Origin: Sipunculus nudus
Taxonomy: Eukaryota; Annelida; Sipuncula; Golfingiida; Sipunculidae
NCBI GenBank assembly: GCA_026874595.1
Contig: CM049312.1
Span: forward strand, 78,655,429 to 78,719,428
DNA: 64,000 nucleotides
Reading direction: 5' to 3'
Part shown: positions 43,210-55,721 of the stretch, piece by piece
Numbering within the stretch: the stretch's first letter is position 1
Layout of the letters: each line of letters starts with the position of its first letter
The notes under the pieces: model-generated
What the model was told of the DNA's origin: nothing
Databases searched by the model: none
Seen by the model: only the letters and a program-made list of their open reading frames with translations
Program-made: the position numbers and the translations under genes

Positions 43210-43660
43210 TGGCACGTTTAAGCGCTTTACTGTCTCCGAGACCGGTTTTTCTTTTTATTTTAGTATTCTTGTGTAGAAAGGGTTTATATAGAGTCTGTTA
43301 ACTCTGAAACGTGCTTTGTTATATATTTAACGCTTAATCAAACGTGCTCAGGTTTGTGCAAAAACCACCCATTAAACTATGACAAAACACGCGTTATGAC
43401 TGCCCGCAGGCATAAATTATGCGCCCAATCATGTGTTTGAACCTCAAATGAAATGTACCAGGGTTTTTATTTAATGGCCGAAAAAAATTAACGGAGGTTG
43501 ATAAATTTACGCTAGACATAATGTCAGAAAAAAATCATTAATAGCTGTCAGATCGTCTATCTGTTATTACGGTCGGGAAAAAATGAGCCAAGGTACGTCT
43601 CATAAAGGCTTCAAAAATTTGCCAAGAAATGTGTAACTAGAAAAGCACTCATAGAGCGCA
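43210..43660. other. no gene seen
   Basis: No supported frame or repeat. Confidence 0.35.
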
Positions 43661-43661
43661 G

Positions 43662-43879
43662 ACCTCCGCCATATGGCATTGTCAGAAATGCAACTTTTTT
43701 TCTTTAAAAATTCCTGGATCCAGATTGGGATCTGGATCACCACCCAAAAAATAATCAAATGTTCCATGTATCATTACCGAGCTTCAAAATTCGTCAAAAA
43801 ATTTGAGTAATGTTGTTAACATACAAACAGACAAACGGCCAAACAACGCGGTAAAAACAACCTTTTTGGCGGAGGTAAT
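43662..43879 (+). mobile_element. CCTCCGCC-family element, full copy
   Basis: ACCTCCGCCATATGGCATTGTCAG at the left, CTTTTTGGCGGAGGTAAT at the right, with GGATCCAGATTGGGATCTGGATCACC and TTGTTAACATACAAACAGACAAACG between. It is the reverse of 5602-5849, which together define the element's ends. Confidence 0.8.
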
Positions 43880-44525
43880 ACAGGAAAACAAAGTTTACCC
43901 ATGCAGATGTACGTAATTAAGGTTCGAGCCTCCTTAGGTCTACTGAACAGTTGAGAACAAAACTTGTTGAGTAATATTATATAACATTACACGTATGTGT
44001 TATAGAAGTTAACAGAGATGTCAAAACAGGTGATACAAAGAATTAAAAACATGCGCAGGCAGTTGCCATACATAAGCGGCTCACAAATCTCGGCTTAAAC
44101 GCTTTGAGATATACAACGGATGCTTGCCATAATAATTTTATTGTTAGATAACCTTTGTAGTAAATGTGATAAAATAATAACTGTGCATTATAGCTTATAC
44201 TGTAACAAATGACATAAGGTATTAAACTACGCACCACATCATTTTTACTCTCTTCCCATATACTATATAAAAAAAAGATTGTTTAATAAAAGGAAAATTT
44301 TGGGCTGGAACCACCTTACAAGTAGCCCTATTATGGCTTGTTAACTTGCGTGCTTCATAATGGCAAGGGGCTGGGGACAACTACAAGAATGTATAGGATT
44401 TAACTGTATTTATTAAAATTGAGATTGACCTCGTCACTGATATCACACTATGATGCCAATAGTTGTTTTCTTATTGTTGCGTTCGTCCTTATCTTGTGTG
44501 TGCGTGGGCGGGGGTTGGGGTTGGT
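43880..44525. other. no gene seen
   Basis: No supported frame or repeat. Confidence 0.35.
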
Positions 44526-44802
44526 GTGTTGACGTGTGTTTGTTCACAACATAAATCATGAACGCTATCTCATGAAATATCCTGGGCATATCGGGGATGG
44601 ACAAATGAAAAATCGGTTAGATTTTGGTGTGGATCCAGCTCATGATCCGGATTCAGGAACGTCTATAAAGGAATTTTTAAAAATGTACAATCATTTAAGC
44701 TCTAATGAACCTGGGAATATGGGCCGAATAAGTGAATGCAAACATCGGGAGGGGAGATTAGCCAACAACAGGGACCCCCACATGGAGGAGGCTTGCATTC
44801 CT
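44526..44802 (-). mobile_element. CCTCCGCC/GTTCATGATTGCGTGAG-family element, reverse copy
   Basis: Left part GTGTGTTTGTTCACAACATAAATCATGAACG; middle GTGGATCCAGCTCATGATCCGGATTCAGGAACG and CATTTAAGCTCTAATGAACCTGGGAATATGGGC; right end CATGGAGGAGGCTTGCATTCCT. Same order reversed as 22730-23021. Confidence 0.75.
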
Positions 44803-44887
44803 TAAGATGCAGATTTATAGTTTACAATATATAAACAATATCTTAAAATAAATATGCGTGTGATTTAAGTCAGACCCCAAAACAAAT

Positions 44888-45115
44888 ATGACAAATTTCG
44901 CTCAGTGTGACAAAGCTTGCGGCACCAAAAATATACATGGCAGTTTTGTTAGGATCGATCAGAACCCCCTTGCCACCATCACGAGAGTCCCGGCAGGAAA
45001 CCAGGCAGGCAGAGACATTAAAAGATCAAAAAGACCTCCAGGGACTCCCGCCAAGGCTGGGGATATGACAGATTTAAAGGAGAACAAAAGCGCCACGACC
45101 TCGCTGTGTCGCTGA
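44888..45115 (+). CDS. 75-codon ORF, unrecognised, doubtful
   Basis: ATG-started frame reading MTNFAQCDKACGTKNIHGSF, then RIDQNPLATITRVPAGNQAG and a Lys/Arg/Pro-rich end. G+C is higher than the flanks. No signal peptide, motif or splice sites were found, so it is listed only as a coding-like stretch. Confidence 0.2.
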   Translation: MTNFAQCDKACGTKNIHGSFVRIDQNPLATITRVPAGNQAGRDIKRSKRPPGTPAKAGDMTDLKENKSATTSLCR

Positions 45116-45820
45116 TGTCCGGGTCCACTAGATCAAGTTATTTACAAGTCCCGTTTTATCGTAATTCATCTATTTTTTTTTACAATGTTATTCCTCGCGG
45201 GTTACCGACTGATGTGGCATGGAGGCTATGTCTTCACTCGTGTTTGTCCGGGTTAATTGGTCTGTCTATTTTGTGTCTTCGTTCATGACGTCTTTTAAAA
45301 TAAGAAGAGACCTAAGTTTATAATAAATAGTTTACTTATGGACGAGTCTTAATTGATTCATTACAACAAAGAATGTATGATGTAAAACAAAATAAGTGGC
45401 AGGAGATATTTCTTTAAGATGACAGTGAGTGCAAGGGGTCATCCTACTAAAATTTTAAGATTTTGGCGTGGTCAAAAAAGCGTTATATCACTCTAAACTT
45501 TCCAGATACACATCCCTTTATGTCAGTAGACAGATTCTCGCCTGGACAGTGTTATTGTAGTATACACTGTCGTTTCGAATTCCCAGTCAAGTTTATTTCC
45601 ACCAGTTTCTGGATACCATCCACGGGTTCTGCCATTTTTTCATATACAGTAAACCCCGGATGTCACATTTCTCATGTCGAAAACATGGGTATACCAATGA
45701 ATTAATTAAATTTAATCGAGCAGTCTGAAGTAGTGTTAAAAAGTCTGTGCGATGTTTTGACTGGTTTAAACATTGCAATATATTTGCCAGTTTTGGCAGG
45801 ATTGCAGCATCAGATTTCAG
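45116..45820. other. no supported gene
   Basis: AGTAAACCCCGGATGTCAC at 45649-45667 resembles a TIR of mariner/pogo type but no partner end was found. Confidence 0.3.
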
Positions 45821-45822
45821 AC

Positions 45823-45846
45823 ATAAGATAAGATAAGATAAGATAT
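45823..45846 (+). repeat. (AAGAT)n short tandem
   Basis: Four to five AAGAT (ATAAG) units. Confidence 0.85.
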
Positions 45847-47590
45847 AGTTAATTGCTATATATATGTAATAAAATCATCACATACAATAGTATTTGGCTT
45901 GCTAAGTAATAGTTCACTGAACCAAAGATCAAAATATTTCTCGGTGTTCATTATATACTCACATCTTACATATCACTCAGAGTTAAATCATTCCGGTCAA
46001 ATAGTTTAACGATTTAAACCTCAGGGTTTGCTCACTATATGTCAAACCTGCCGAAAAAATGTAGGCTAAACTTTACTGTTTATATTTATGTTTTACCATA
46101 AGACATGTATGGTAGGTATGTAGTGTTTTTCTAGGAGGTGTTGTTTTCAGGTTGTCAGCCAAATACCTTTGTACACTTTATATTTTTAACACAATGTTGA
46201 TAATTCATGCGATAATGTTTTGTAATCAAAAAGTTATGGTCATTTTTTTTTTCTCTTTTTTTGTCTTAATAGAATGAACCGGCATTAGTGCTGTCATCAA
46301 ATAGGGATTTTGTTTTTAACTTTTTTAACTACTGAGTCGTTCATAATACTTGGACACATTTGTGCTTTATAATTCAGCTATGGGAGTGTTGTCTCAATCT
46401 TGTTTTACTTGAAAGGTTCTGCTCCAGAAGTATAGCCCATCGGTTTTGGCAATAATTATTTACAGGTCAATTTATTTTTTTACCAAATCGAAGGACAACG
46501 TATAACTTCGTACCCAAACTCATGAGAACTCAGACAATTCGTGAGAAAATTGGCAGACACGCAATGGATTAGAATAATTTGGACCTGCTCCAAAGGTTTC
46601 GTGTAATGGCCGTTGAACACCAATAAAAAGCGACAATAACTCACAGAAGCGAATAGAAACGAAAGAAAACGCATACAATAATAGAGCTTCCAGTTATTTC
46701 GCGCCAATAAAACGCTTTTATAGGATCTGTTATAGAAAAAATTATAGAAACGCTGTTTTAGAAAAAAATATATAGGAACACGGACACCCCTGAAAACGCG
46801 TGTCTGGAGTATACTGCCTTTGTCGCTTGTACAACGCTAACGTGTGACGGGGGGGGTCCTTTTCTTTGATGAAGAGTTGAGGTTGGAGTCGCTTTTCGGA
46901 TTCCTACATGGCAGGAAAAACATGCATTTTATGCATATTTGACGGTTTATTTCGCATGGCCATCATTACCGTTCAGCATACAAGATACGTGACGTGGTCC
47001 GGTATTCTCCGGGAGTTTCATTATTGAAGTATATACAGACGTTTTTGAGGACTGCAATATGTACGACGCCAATAATATTATTTCAGCGGCCTGCAGTTTC
47101 TAACGGCAGACGAGTTAATGTGTATTTATCGCGTGCGTCGGGCACAGTCGTGAGTTTTAATAAGGAACTTCACTGATTACGCCGCTAAATCTTGATACCT
47201 GGGCGATTCCTTGCGTTATCGTTATTCTTATGAGATACATAGCTTATCACTGAGATGATTCCCTCCCGATTTATCACCTAACATTTGATCACTGAGGTGG
47301 AAAACCATGGAGTTTTATTGCTATATCGGTCAAATAACCTTGACAGGAGTAATATCCGCTCACTGTCAAAACCTTACCGAAAATTACAGGGGCGGCGGCA
47401 ACGGTAAACATTAAATTAATCGAACACAAACAAATGTATATTTATAAAAATGATTAATCGGGCGATGTGGCAACAGATGCACACGTAATGAATATATCTG
47501 TAAGAGCATTTGAATTAGGATTAAATAAAATGACGAAAGACTTCTTTTCTTCTGCTGTTCTTATCATCACCAATATTGGTATTCTACTTC
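45847..47590. other. no supported gene
   Basis: AT-rich with a run of G at 46849-46855. Open frames here (for example 46480-46707 minus, 46994-47176 plus) have no motif or splice support. Confidence 0.35.
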
Positions 47591-47591
47591 G

Positions 47592-47644
47592 TCTACTACT
47601 ACTACTACTACTACTTCTTCTTCTTCTTCTTCTTATTGTTGTTG

Positions 47645-47682
<38 letters not shown>

Positions 47683-47702
47683 ATTATTATTATTATTATT
47701 AA

Positions 47703-47754
<52 letters not shown>

Positions 47755-47755
47755 T
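47592..47755 (+). repeat. compound trinucleotide array (CTA)(CTT)(GTT)(ATT)
   Basis: Successive blocks of CTA, CTT, GTT and ATT units over 160 bp, a record of stepwise point changes and expansion. It creates the Leu/Val/Ile frame at 47467-47805, which is not a gene. Confidence 0.95.
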
Positions 47756-47819
47756 TGAGAATTAGAATGATATTTTATAACATTTCATATGATTACTATT
47801 TATAAACTGCCCCTTTAAG

Positions 47820-48010
47820 TTTTGGGCCTAACTATGAGTAGTTTGATACCCACTGGCGACCCTTGTGCGATCTCATGCATTGCTATGCGAATGGGTTGTA
47901 GTTGCCCGTCCAAGGCCGGTGGTTTTCTCCGGTTTCCTCCAGCCCTACAGACTACCGAACGCCACCATCTGAGCCACGGAGAATGCCATGGAGAGAGAAG
48001 TATTAAATAT
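47820..48010 (+). mobile_element. SINE-like fragment with GGTTTCCTCC motif
   Basis: GGCCGGTGGTTTTCTCCGGTTTCCTCCAGCCC at 47917-47944 is the complement of the GGAGGAAACC.GAGA motif at 62895-62915. CACTGGCGACCCTTGTGCGATCTC precedes it. The motif is widespread in invertebrate dispersed repeats; element ends were not resolved. Confidence 0.45.
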
Positions 48011-48795
48011 CAACTATTTATACAATCCATTTTAAAAGTTTATATTATACATAATGGAGGAGGGGGTAAGACGTGGCCTAGTTGCGACGGTAGCATCTAT
48101 GGCAAAACCTCTCGTTTTAAAATCATTTTAAACTTTTTACATGTTCTTTCCAATGGTTATGTTTTTTTATGAAATTTGTATTCATTTCCATATCATATTT
48201 CAAAAGTTTTTCAAATTTTTAAATAAAAAAATAAACAATTTTTAGAACCCGGAAATACCAAACCAAATTTTATTAGGTCAATATAAAACTACACAACAAT
48301 ATCAAAACACCGATTTTTTTCTCAATCGCGTTTCTTTCCAAATTTAAACTTAATTTTGAAATGTGGATTTTGATTTTTTTTTATTTCATTTTTAAACAAT
48401 GCACAGTAGCATAGTGAAGTATAAAGAATTTTTTTGACAAATTGTAATGTAGTTCGTTTTGACCAACTTAAAGGTGGTTGGCTATTACTATTTATTTTAA
48501 TATTGTGTACTTTTTAACCTTTAACAGTAAGAACATTTAATATAGATTACGAAAGAGTTAAGTGAATTTTATCAATATATATACCATCAGAAAGAGCATT
48601 ACACAATGTTTCAAATGATATATACTTCCGGGGTCAAATATAAATTTTAAATGACTTTGTGTTGGCTTTGAATGAAAGGGGTCCTCGGTTATTCCTTCTA
48701 ACCTCAAAGTCAAAACGGCAAAAGCCCGATGGAACCAGAGGCTTCACTTTATCTTCAAGGGTGGGAGGGTAGTCAAAAATTGAACAACTTTTTTT
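48011..48795. other. no gene seen
   Basis: AT-rich, T-tracts, no supported frame. Confidence 0.35.
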
Positions 48796-48798
48796 TAT

Positions 48799-49206
<408 letters not shown>

Positions 49207-50787
49207 ATAAAACCTAAGAGATCCGCTGTAATATCATAAAGACAAGTCATGATTTTCCTTTTTAATTTCTGGTCCCCTGCATATGAGACCTGAAATCCAG
49301 ACATTATAATTATAACACTTTATTTGCATCTTAGAGTAATACATAGAGCCACCGCCAGGCCATGCATCTATCCTATAAAATATATCATACATAGTCGACC
49401 TCGCTCAGGAAAAGAAGATAACGTATAGCCCAGAAAGGAACCTATATACTACCTTGTGAAATGTAGCAAAAAGTCTGTTGACAGGCTTGGTTATCAGGTG
49501 GGTGATATACATTTATATATCGCAGTTCCAGGGGCGATGCCGATAAGATCAAATATATGGCCTCCCGAGAACTGATGTGAACCAATTCAAGGACAGGCAC
49601 TACAACGTGTAGCGTGGTCTATGTTCAGGCCCGTCTATTCATTATTTTCTATGATGTGGCTGTTTTTTTCCTGAGATAGGTATATAAACCTAAGGAGCTC
49701 TACGTGATACATTATATATATGGTCACTGTTGTTAAGGTGTGAGGAAGCCCCAGCCAAATACAAAGTCGATATTGTCTTTTTACCAATATGACTATTGTC
49801 ATTATTAAAGCTGTGGATTATCGATTCCATTGTTATCATGAGAGAGCGCACGCGTGGCCGATGTTTCAGGTTTACCTTCTGCATCATTTTAGCTTGGAAA
49901 ATAAATAAGCATCTATTCCTATTAATTGTTATTTTATTCAATAAAGCCGTTTTATGTTAAATATGAGAATGACCATTATAATATATGGTATCATACCATT
50001 ATATAATATATAACCCCTTCGTGGCCAGCCTCGTAAATCCCCTTTATAAAACGTCGGAAACGATGCCGAGTGTGTCCTAAGGGGCCATCTACTATATTTT
50101 TCAATATTTCCTTTAGATTTTGACATTATTTCACCAAGGGTCCCCTGCGGCGCCATCTGTCAGACATTTTATGTATTATGGGGTTGAATGCGATCGAAAT
50201 ATAACAGACCCGTCACCGACGGATCCGGCCCAGGTCGTGAACCTATCTCAGAACAAGAATGGGTTATATCCCAGTATAACTTATTCAGTGCTCAGAATAT
50301 GGAAAAGAGGGAAGAGGATTTATGAAGCAGATCATTATATCTAGCGGTTTACTTTAAAGAAAATAAGTTCCCATATTATACGGAGAATCACACATCTAAA
50401 TCCAGGAAGTGTGGTATTTCGTGATTCACAAAAAAAAAAGAAATTTCATATATAAAACAATAGTTCAATAAATTAGTTTTTATGTTCTCACTTAATTGAA
50501 ATGATAAGCGCTTGCATGCTGCGGTGTTAGTCATTAACATGCTCGTGACTGCTGCCGATAAAGAAAAGTGCTATAACACTAAATTATCTCGGTCTGCTTA
50601 TCGTTTAAACGGACTTGAAATTAAAGTAAATGTTATACAACCTCCCCCGGGAGTTTCTGATATATTGGTCCCTTGTTTTTTTATGCCTGGGAGTAGCGTC
50701 ACTTGACAGTTCTATTACCACAGTGATCATAGGTCACCTTCCAGTTAATATCAGCTTGAACAGTTTGATTACACATTGTAATGTATA

Positions 50788-50790
<3 letters not shown>
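49207..50790. other. no supported gene
   Basis: A minus frame at 49941-49690 (83 codons) and a plus frame at 50120-50344 (74 codons) read moderately well but have no motif; the minus frame includes CAGAAG|GTAAAC, a fair donor without a matching acceptor. Confidence 0.3.

Positions 50791-50830
<40 letters not shown>
50791..50830 (+). repeat. (CT)n microsatellite
   Basis: About 20 CT units. Confidence 0.95.
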
Positions 50831-50832
<2 letters not shown>

Positions 50833-50939
50833 ACACCATGCTAAAGTTAAACCATAAACTTACTGAGTAATCCAGGAATCTGCTGCATCAATATTGGTTA
50901 GACTGGATGTTGCGAAGATTTATCTTCAAGATCAAACAT

Positions 50940-51030
50940 TGGTCTTATAATAATTGACTATTCAGGGGTTGTTAACTGTTAACCTTAACCATACTTCGCA
51001 AGTAATGTCCTGCAAGATTTTGACGAGATC
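50940..51030 (+). repeat. dispersed repeat E, detached segment
   Basis: ATTGACTATTCAGGGGTTGTTAAC...ACTTCGCAAGTAATGTCCTGCAAGATTTT matches 59814-59882 (TTGGCTATTCGGGGTTTGTTAGC...CTTTGCAAGTGTGGTCCTATAAAGTTTT). In the 59-kb copy this block follows the rest of the repeat; here it precedes it. Confidence 0.55.
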
Positions 51031-51854
51031 TAGAATGTCTAGTCACATGCAGGGGTTTTCCTGTGGCTGTCGTCATTGCCGAGTTGACAGTGCTCATAGA
51101 TGTGCCAATAGCTTTTGAACAAATATCACTTTTTGTTAAAAAAAAATAGAACAAATATTTTTCTTTCAGGAATTGTGTTCAATATATGAAAAATCTGTAA
51201 TAATCTGGTCTAGAAAGGCACCAGCAGCCGTATGGTATTGTAAGACGTTAAGAAATTCAGTTTCTGTCGTCCAACTCACAAACCTCTTGTAAAATACATA
51301 TAGTTAAATCCAATCCAAAAGTTTGATTTTAGACAAGATTTTAAATTTCAATATTAAGCAGTAAAGAAAATGGTATGACCAAATAAAACCCCGAAAACTT
51401 AACTATTGTCATGTTAAATATGAGCCAATTAAAAATGACGTACTTTAAGTGGATGCGTAAGATAATGTACATTTTAAGTATTATACGAAAATGAATCGAA
51501 ATTAAAATACATGCAAAATGTGCGTCCTGATTAAATGATATTTACCGTTCTAGGACTGGTTTAACATCAGAACCATCTTAAATGGTTGACGAAGTGAGAA
51601 CAAGCGACACCCATTTCTACACGAAAAGCGACCTACCACTTGGCCCCTTTATCTTGACTTTCATTAACACGAATCAATAAACCATGCCCTGAAATAATAG
51701 TCATGTCATATCATCTAGCAAATGGTAGGATCCATCAAGTACGGAGAAGGCGCGAAATGACGGGAGGGGAAATGAAAGTTCCCCGGGGGTACCAAGTGAC
51801 CCGGTATTCTGTCGCTCATCAGCAAATGGCCAGAAAATTAAGACCCTGTCGCAC

Positions 51855-52290
51855 ACAGGTAGTTCCTTTTTGTCATATTCATGTGTTCATTACATGTGGG
51901 GGTCGAAATGAATAATTCTAAAACATTCATCAAGAACATCTTGCGAAGTCAGACGATCCACACTGTAAAATATAAAGAGTTTTCAAACGGTTCAGAAAGG
52001 GTTTCTGTTTAGGAAAAGGTTTCTACTAACTGGCAGAAACTATTTTGGCAAAATAACTGTTTAACAGAGGGTGTTTGTTCAAAAGGGTTTTAGTGAAAAC
52101 CATTTTATGATTATATATGAAAAGTGCAGAGTTTTGCGAAGCGTTTTACAATAAATTACCTTCAACTCCCGCAAAAAATGCAACCATTCACCTTAGTTGC
52201 ATGGTTTTTTTTCCTTTGTCAACATTACTATGGTTACTAACAGCTTGTAGATTAAGAAGGTTATACATTAATCACGGAGGCGTTATAAGA
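51855..52290 (+). repeat. dispersed repeat E with ~180-bp insertion
   Basis: Left part (CATATTCATGTGTTCATTACATGTGGGGGTC.GAA...CATTCATCAAGAACATCTTGCGAAGTCAG) and right part (AGCGTTTTACAATAAATTACC.TTCAACTCCCG...AATGCAACCA..CACCT.AGTTGCATGG...TTACTAACAGCTTGTAGAT) match 59455-59662 consecutively. About 180 bp (51953-52130) separates them here only. Confidence 0.7.
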
Positions 52291-52355
52291 ACTTTTCTTA
52301 ACAGGTATGACCAATATGTAATTAATATCTAATAAAAGTGAGCCAGAAATGATAA

Positions 52356-52682
52356 TCACATAATTCTATGAAAAAGGAGCTGAACTACTGGCTTTAACAT
52401 CTTTGTATCAATTCGAGTTACCATGTGCTGTATCTTAGATAAAAAAACCGATTTGATACACTCATCGTTATTCCTGTCTCTCTTATTTCGTCCCTTTGCA
52501 ATGTAGCCCACGCATAACAGTACGTGTCCTTGCAAAAATTTCATTGATTTTTTAAAGACTTTAGTGACAGATATATAAGAAAGAGGGCAAGAGATGTTGT
52601 TATCCTGAAGTGCAGTCGAATCACGATTTGTGGTTAATATAGAATAACAAGAAGAATTATTGAGGGTTGAAGCGCAGACCAT
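52356..52682 (-). CDS. 108-codon minus frame, doubtful
   Basis: The frame reads ISCPLSYISVTKVFKKSMKF, LQGHVLLCVGYIAKGRNKRD and RNNDECIKSVFLSKIQHM. An AG after GATTCGACTGCACTTCAG and a donor CACATG|GTAACT could make an internal exon (about 52621-52430). In AT-rich DNA a few frames of this length are expected by chance in 64 kb, and no motif was recognised. Confidence 0.2.
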   Translation of the reverse strand: MVCASTLNNSSCYSILTTNRDSTALQDNNISCPLSYISVTKVFKKSMKFLQGHVLLCVGYIAKGRNKRDRNNDECIKSVFLSKIQHMVTRIDTKMLKPVVQLLFHRIM

Positions 52683-52728
52683 GTGACTTGTTATTTTTTT
52701 CTCTCAATGGCACGGAGAAAAACAAGCC

Positions 52729-53238
52729 AGTTACTTCTCTGCCAAGGGAAAGGTCAGCGGTCTTAAATGAGAAGACTTCATATGATTTTGTTTTCGAAAA
52801 AACTCTTCTAAATTCACATCAAATCTGAGCGGGATATTTTTGGTCGTAAACATATATCTACATAATGTCACTGTTAGGTTTTAATCTCAGGTCATCCCCG
52901 TCCGCAAATGCCATCCACAGATGACATTTATACAGAGTACATGTATTCTTGTGTTGGTTAAGATGCCTTGCATAACCAAAAGAGTTACTTCTCTGCCAAG
53001 GGAAAGGTCAGCGGTCTTAAATGAGAAGACTTCATATGATTTTGTTTTCGAAAAAACTCTTCTAAATTCACATCAAATCTGAGCGGGATATTTTTGGTCG
53101 TAAACATATATCTACATAATGTCACTGTTAGGTTTTAATCTCAGGCCATCCCCGTCCGCAAATGCCATCCACAGATGACATTTATACAGAGTACATGTAT
53201 TCTTGTGTTAGTTAAGATGCCTTGCATAACCAAAAGTC
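52729..53238 (+). repeat. 254-bp tandem segmental duplication, nearly identical
   Basis: Copy 1 (52729-52982) and copy 2 (52983-53238) start AGTTACTTCTCTGCCAAGGG and end CCTTGCATAACCAAAAG. By eye only two differences were seen (CAGGTCATCC/CAGGCCATCC; GTGTTGGTT/GTGTTAGTT). Either a recent event or an assembly duplicate. Confidence 0.95.
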
Positions 53239-53655
53239 GTCAAGCATTACTGTATAGGGGAACCGTACGGACAATAGAAAATATAATACAATACTAAGGC
53301 AAAATCACATGGAAATTTATTTGTTATATATAGAATATACATTAATGTGCGGTAGATCCCTCTTATTGCAATTGTAAACGAGAAATGTGCAGAAGTAATT
53401 CTTGATTTGTTCAGTTCTGTTTATTCTAAGAGTTTGTTCTAATCAAAGACTAAAAGAAATGCCCATTGTTCCTATAAGTATGTCACTGAATTTTATCTAC
53501 TACTTATATCAAGCTGTACATCATATAACTGACTCTACAATACGTTTGCGAACATTCCAATATACTACTGTGATTTATTAAATATATGTTATACAAATTT
53601 CCTTCGAAATTCGTTCTTAATATTCATAGCATTTATAAACTAGAAATCTGCAATC
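53239..53655. other. no gene seen
   Basis: AT-rich, nothing recognised. Confidence 0.35.
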
Positions 53656-53832
53656 AGAGGAATGCAAATCTCCACTATGTGTTAGTCCGGATCATGTCCC
53701 GGATCCACACATTCACTTAATAGATTCTTTATTGTCCCATTCCCGAAATGCCTTGAAAATATCATCAGATTCCGTTCATGATTGCGTGAGTTTTGTGTGA
53801 TCAAATAAACACATAAACACACCAACACACTA
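53656..53832 (+). mobile_element. GTTCATGATTGCGTGAG-family element, shortened copy
   Basis: AGGAATGCAAATCTCCACTATGTG, GTCCGGATCATGTCCCGGATCCACAC, GAAAATATCATCAGATTCCGTTCATGATTGCGTGAG and ACACATAAACACACC follow in the family order. Confidence 0.7.
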
Positions 53833-54007
53833 ATTCATACACAGTCAAGGACGGGTATAAACGCAAATCCTCCCTTCGGAGGCCGTAAGCCATATATACA
53901 AACTTGAGATAAACTGGTATGGAATCAACCTTGAAATCAAAATGCCTCTTTATGGTGAACCTGGCCCCTTGTCCCTTAACTGGTTTATGGTTGGGGTTAT
54001 AAATTTA

Positions 54008-54283
54008 CAGGGGCGGATCACGGATTCGGGGATATGGTGGGTCCACCCAGGAGGACACTAGAAAGACATTAAAAAAAGTCCAGAGATCCAGAAGAGGGGT
54101 GTGCTGGGGGGGGGGGGGGGGGGGTTCCAGGCTACAAAATTTGGTCTGAAACCCTTAAAAAGGGTTGCAACTTCCAAAAAAAAAGGCCCAGCCCCTCCCC
54201 CCACCCACCCCCGTTCCGTCACCACACCCCACTCCCCCTCCCCTCCCACCACCATACCCCACCCCCTCCTAGATCCGCTTCTG
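54008..54283. mobile_element. MITE with CAGGGGCGGATC ends and G/C-homopolymer interior
   Basis: Left end CAGGGGCGGATC (54008-54019) and right end, on the reverse strand, CAGAAGCGGATC (54283-54272), 10 of 12 identical. Inside are a G18 run (54107-54124), AAACCCTTAAAAAGGGTT (a local palindrome, 54148-54165) and a long C-rich tract. The rest of the element class is unknown. A lone right-end-like motif occurs at 17675-17688. Confidence 0.65.
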
Positions 54284-54502
54284 ATTTATAGGACAGGGAA
54301 TCAGTGATGCAATCCAGTCCACAACATCAGACTCGGAGTGTAAGTCTCAGTCCAAGTCCCTCGAATATAAGTGCGAATCCTTAAAAAAGTGGACTCGAGT
54401 GTGGACAGTTGGACACTTTGTACAGTTGAAAATTTCCTTTACGTATATCCTTATAAAACAAGGTTGTGCAAAGTCATATAAGAACTCTGATTAAATCACT
54501 AA

Positions 54503-54847
54503 TTGGATATCGTCTCCATATTGGGTGACGGATGTACACAACCAAAAATAAACTTCTGTGGGGTCGTTATTGATGAAATTTTCTCCTCATCCAGGAAAAA
54601 AGGGCATTTTATTGTCGATGATAAGATGAGGCGAATACGATATTCATCCAATAACTGTCGCGGGACAGCAAAATGGTCTGCCATCTATTGGACCACTGAT
54701 TCAATAGAAAGCGACCCGGGGCGAATTTCACACCATGCATTCACTGATAGAAACGACATGATGACTATAGTTCTCCGTCACAAAGCATCACGGTCTCCAG
54801 AAAAAAAAAACCACACTTTTATCCCAAATTTTATCGATCTGTCTTAG
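54503..54847 (+). CDS. 114-codon frame, unrecognised, doubtful
   Basis: Opens directly after a TAA and begins at a TTG, so it has no ATG start; it reads VSILGDGCTQPKINFCGVVI, DEIFSSSRKKGHFIVDDKMR, then TAKWSAIYWTTDSIESDPG. Composition is balanced, but no acceptor of quality precedes it and no family was recognised. It could be an eroded exon or chance. Confidence 0.25.
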   Translation: MDIVSILGDGCTQPKINFCGVVIDEIFSSSRKKGHFIVDDKMRRIRYSSNNCRGTAKWSAIYWTTDSIESDPGRISHHAFTDRNDMMTIVLRHKASRSPEKKNHTFIPNFIDLS

Positions 54848-55629
54848 AAATAGTTCATATAACTAACGCATTTCCTGGATTTTTTACATTTTTTACAAAT
54901 TTACAAAATTGCTGTTACTTAAGCATATGTAACTGTTATTAAGTGTTTGTATCCTTCTAAATATATTTTATATAAGAAATAATTCTAGGTTATCGGTGGG
55001 CATACAGATGATCGGATAAAAAGTTATGGAACTAGTGCAGGAATCTCTTTTTTGTATTGATGCTCTTTTTATATAATATTCACATTTTAAAATATAAAAT
55101 TATATAAAACTTAATTGTAAATAAATGACTTTGGAATACAAAGATTACAATAAATAATTAATTAAAAGAACATATATTTTTAACAATGCATTATTATCAT
55201 CATGTGAAAACTTTTAAGGTTACTACAATAAGATATTGTGAGGACTATCAACATCATAATTAAATTTAATTTCTAAGCGATCAATAAATATGACACAGTA
55301 GGGAGTTTGAATGGGCAAACCCACTAATAGACTATTGGCAGTTGGAGTTTTTTCTGAAAATGTACCCAAGAATTTACTGATACCTTCATAGGTATATTTT
55401 TAAAACACCTTGACAGTGACGTAGCCAGCAAAGATTGTTACTCAGATAGCGAGGGGGATGGTGGGGGGGGGGGGGGGATGCATACCCCCCAGAATTTTAG
55501 GTGGGGGGGGGGAAGGTGTGTACAATCATCCCCCACAGGTTTCTATGGGAGAAAAAAAGCAAAAATATAGTTATTATGCAATACATACCAGTTAATAGTT
55601 ATAATATTTATAATGAACGTTGTGAGGTA
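54848..55629. other. no gene seen; G-rich element fragment at 55415-55520
   Basis: GTGACGTAGCCAGC (55419-55432) followed by two G runs (55463-55477, 55503-55511) around CATACCCCCCAG resembles the CGTAGCC/G-run elements seen at 42575-42613. Confidence 0.4.
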
Positions 55630-55721
55630 TTAGAAGTAACAACTGTCTCGCGTCGTCAAACATTCAAGGATCGTTAATTCGTTATTCTGAGATTCACCAT
55701 AGGTTTCTGTATATACTGTAT
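55630..55721 (-). CDS. candidate terminal exon, unrecognised
   Basis: Minus-strand acceptor GAGCGTATCTCCATTGCAG (AG at 55723-55722) opens a frame after two bases: TVYTETYGESQNNELTILEC then LTTRDSCYF and TAA. The acidic, Tyr/Thr-rich text resembles a protein C terminus. It could end the gene that starts at 63771, because all candidates between lie on the same strand, but the required connecting exon (phase 0 in, phase 1 out) was not found. No AATAAA is close downstream. Confidence 0.3.

Noticed and set aside
47467-47805. 112-codon Leu/Val/Ile frame
   Set aside because: Produced by the compound trinucleotide array; no non-repeat coding evidence on either side.
54058-54307. two opposing Gly/Pro-rich frames
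   Set aside because: Translations of the G18 and C-rich tracts inside the 54-kb MITE.
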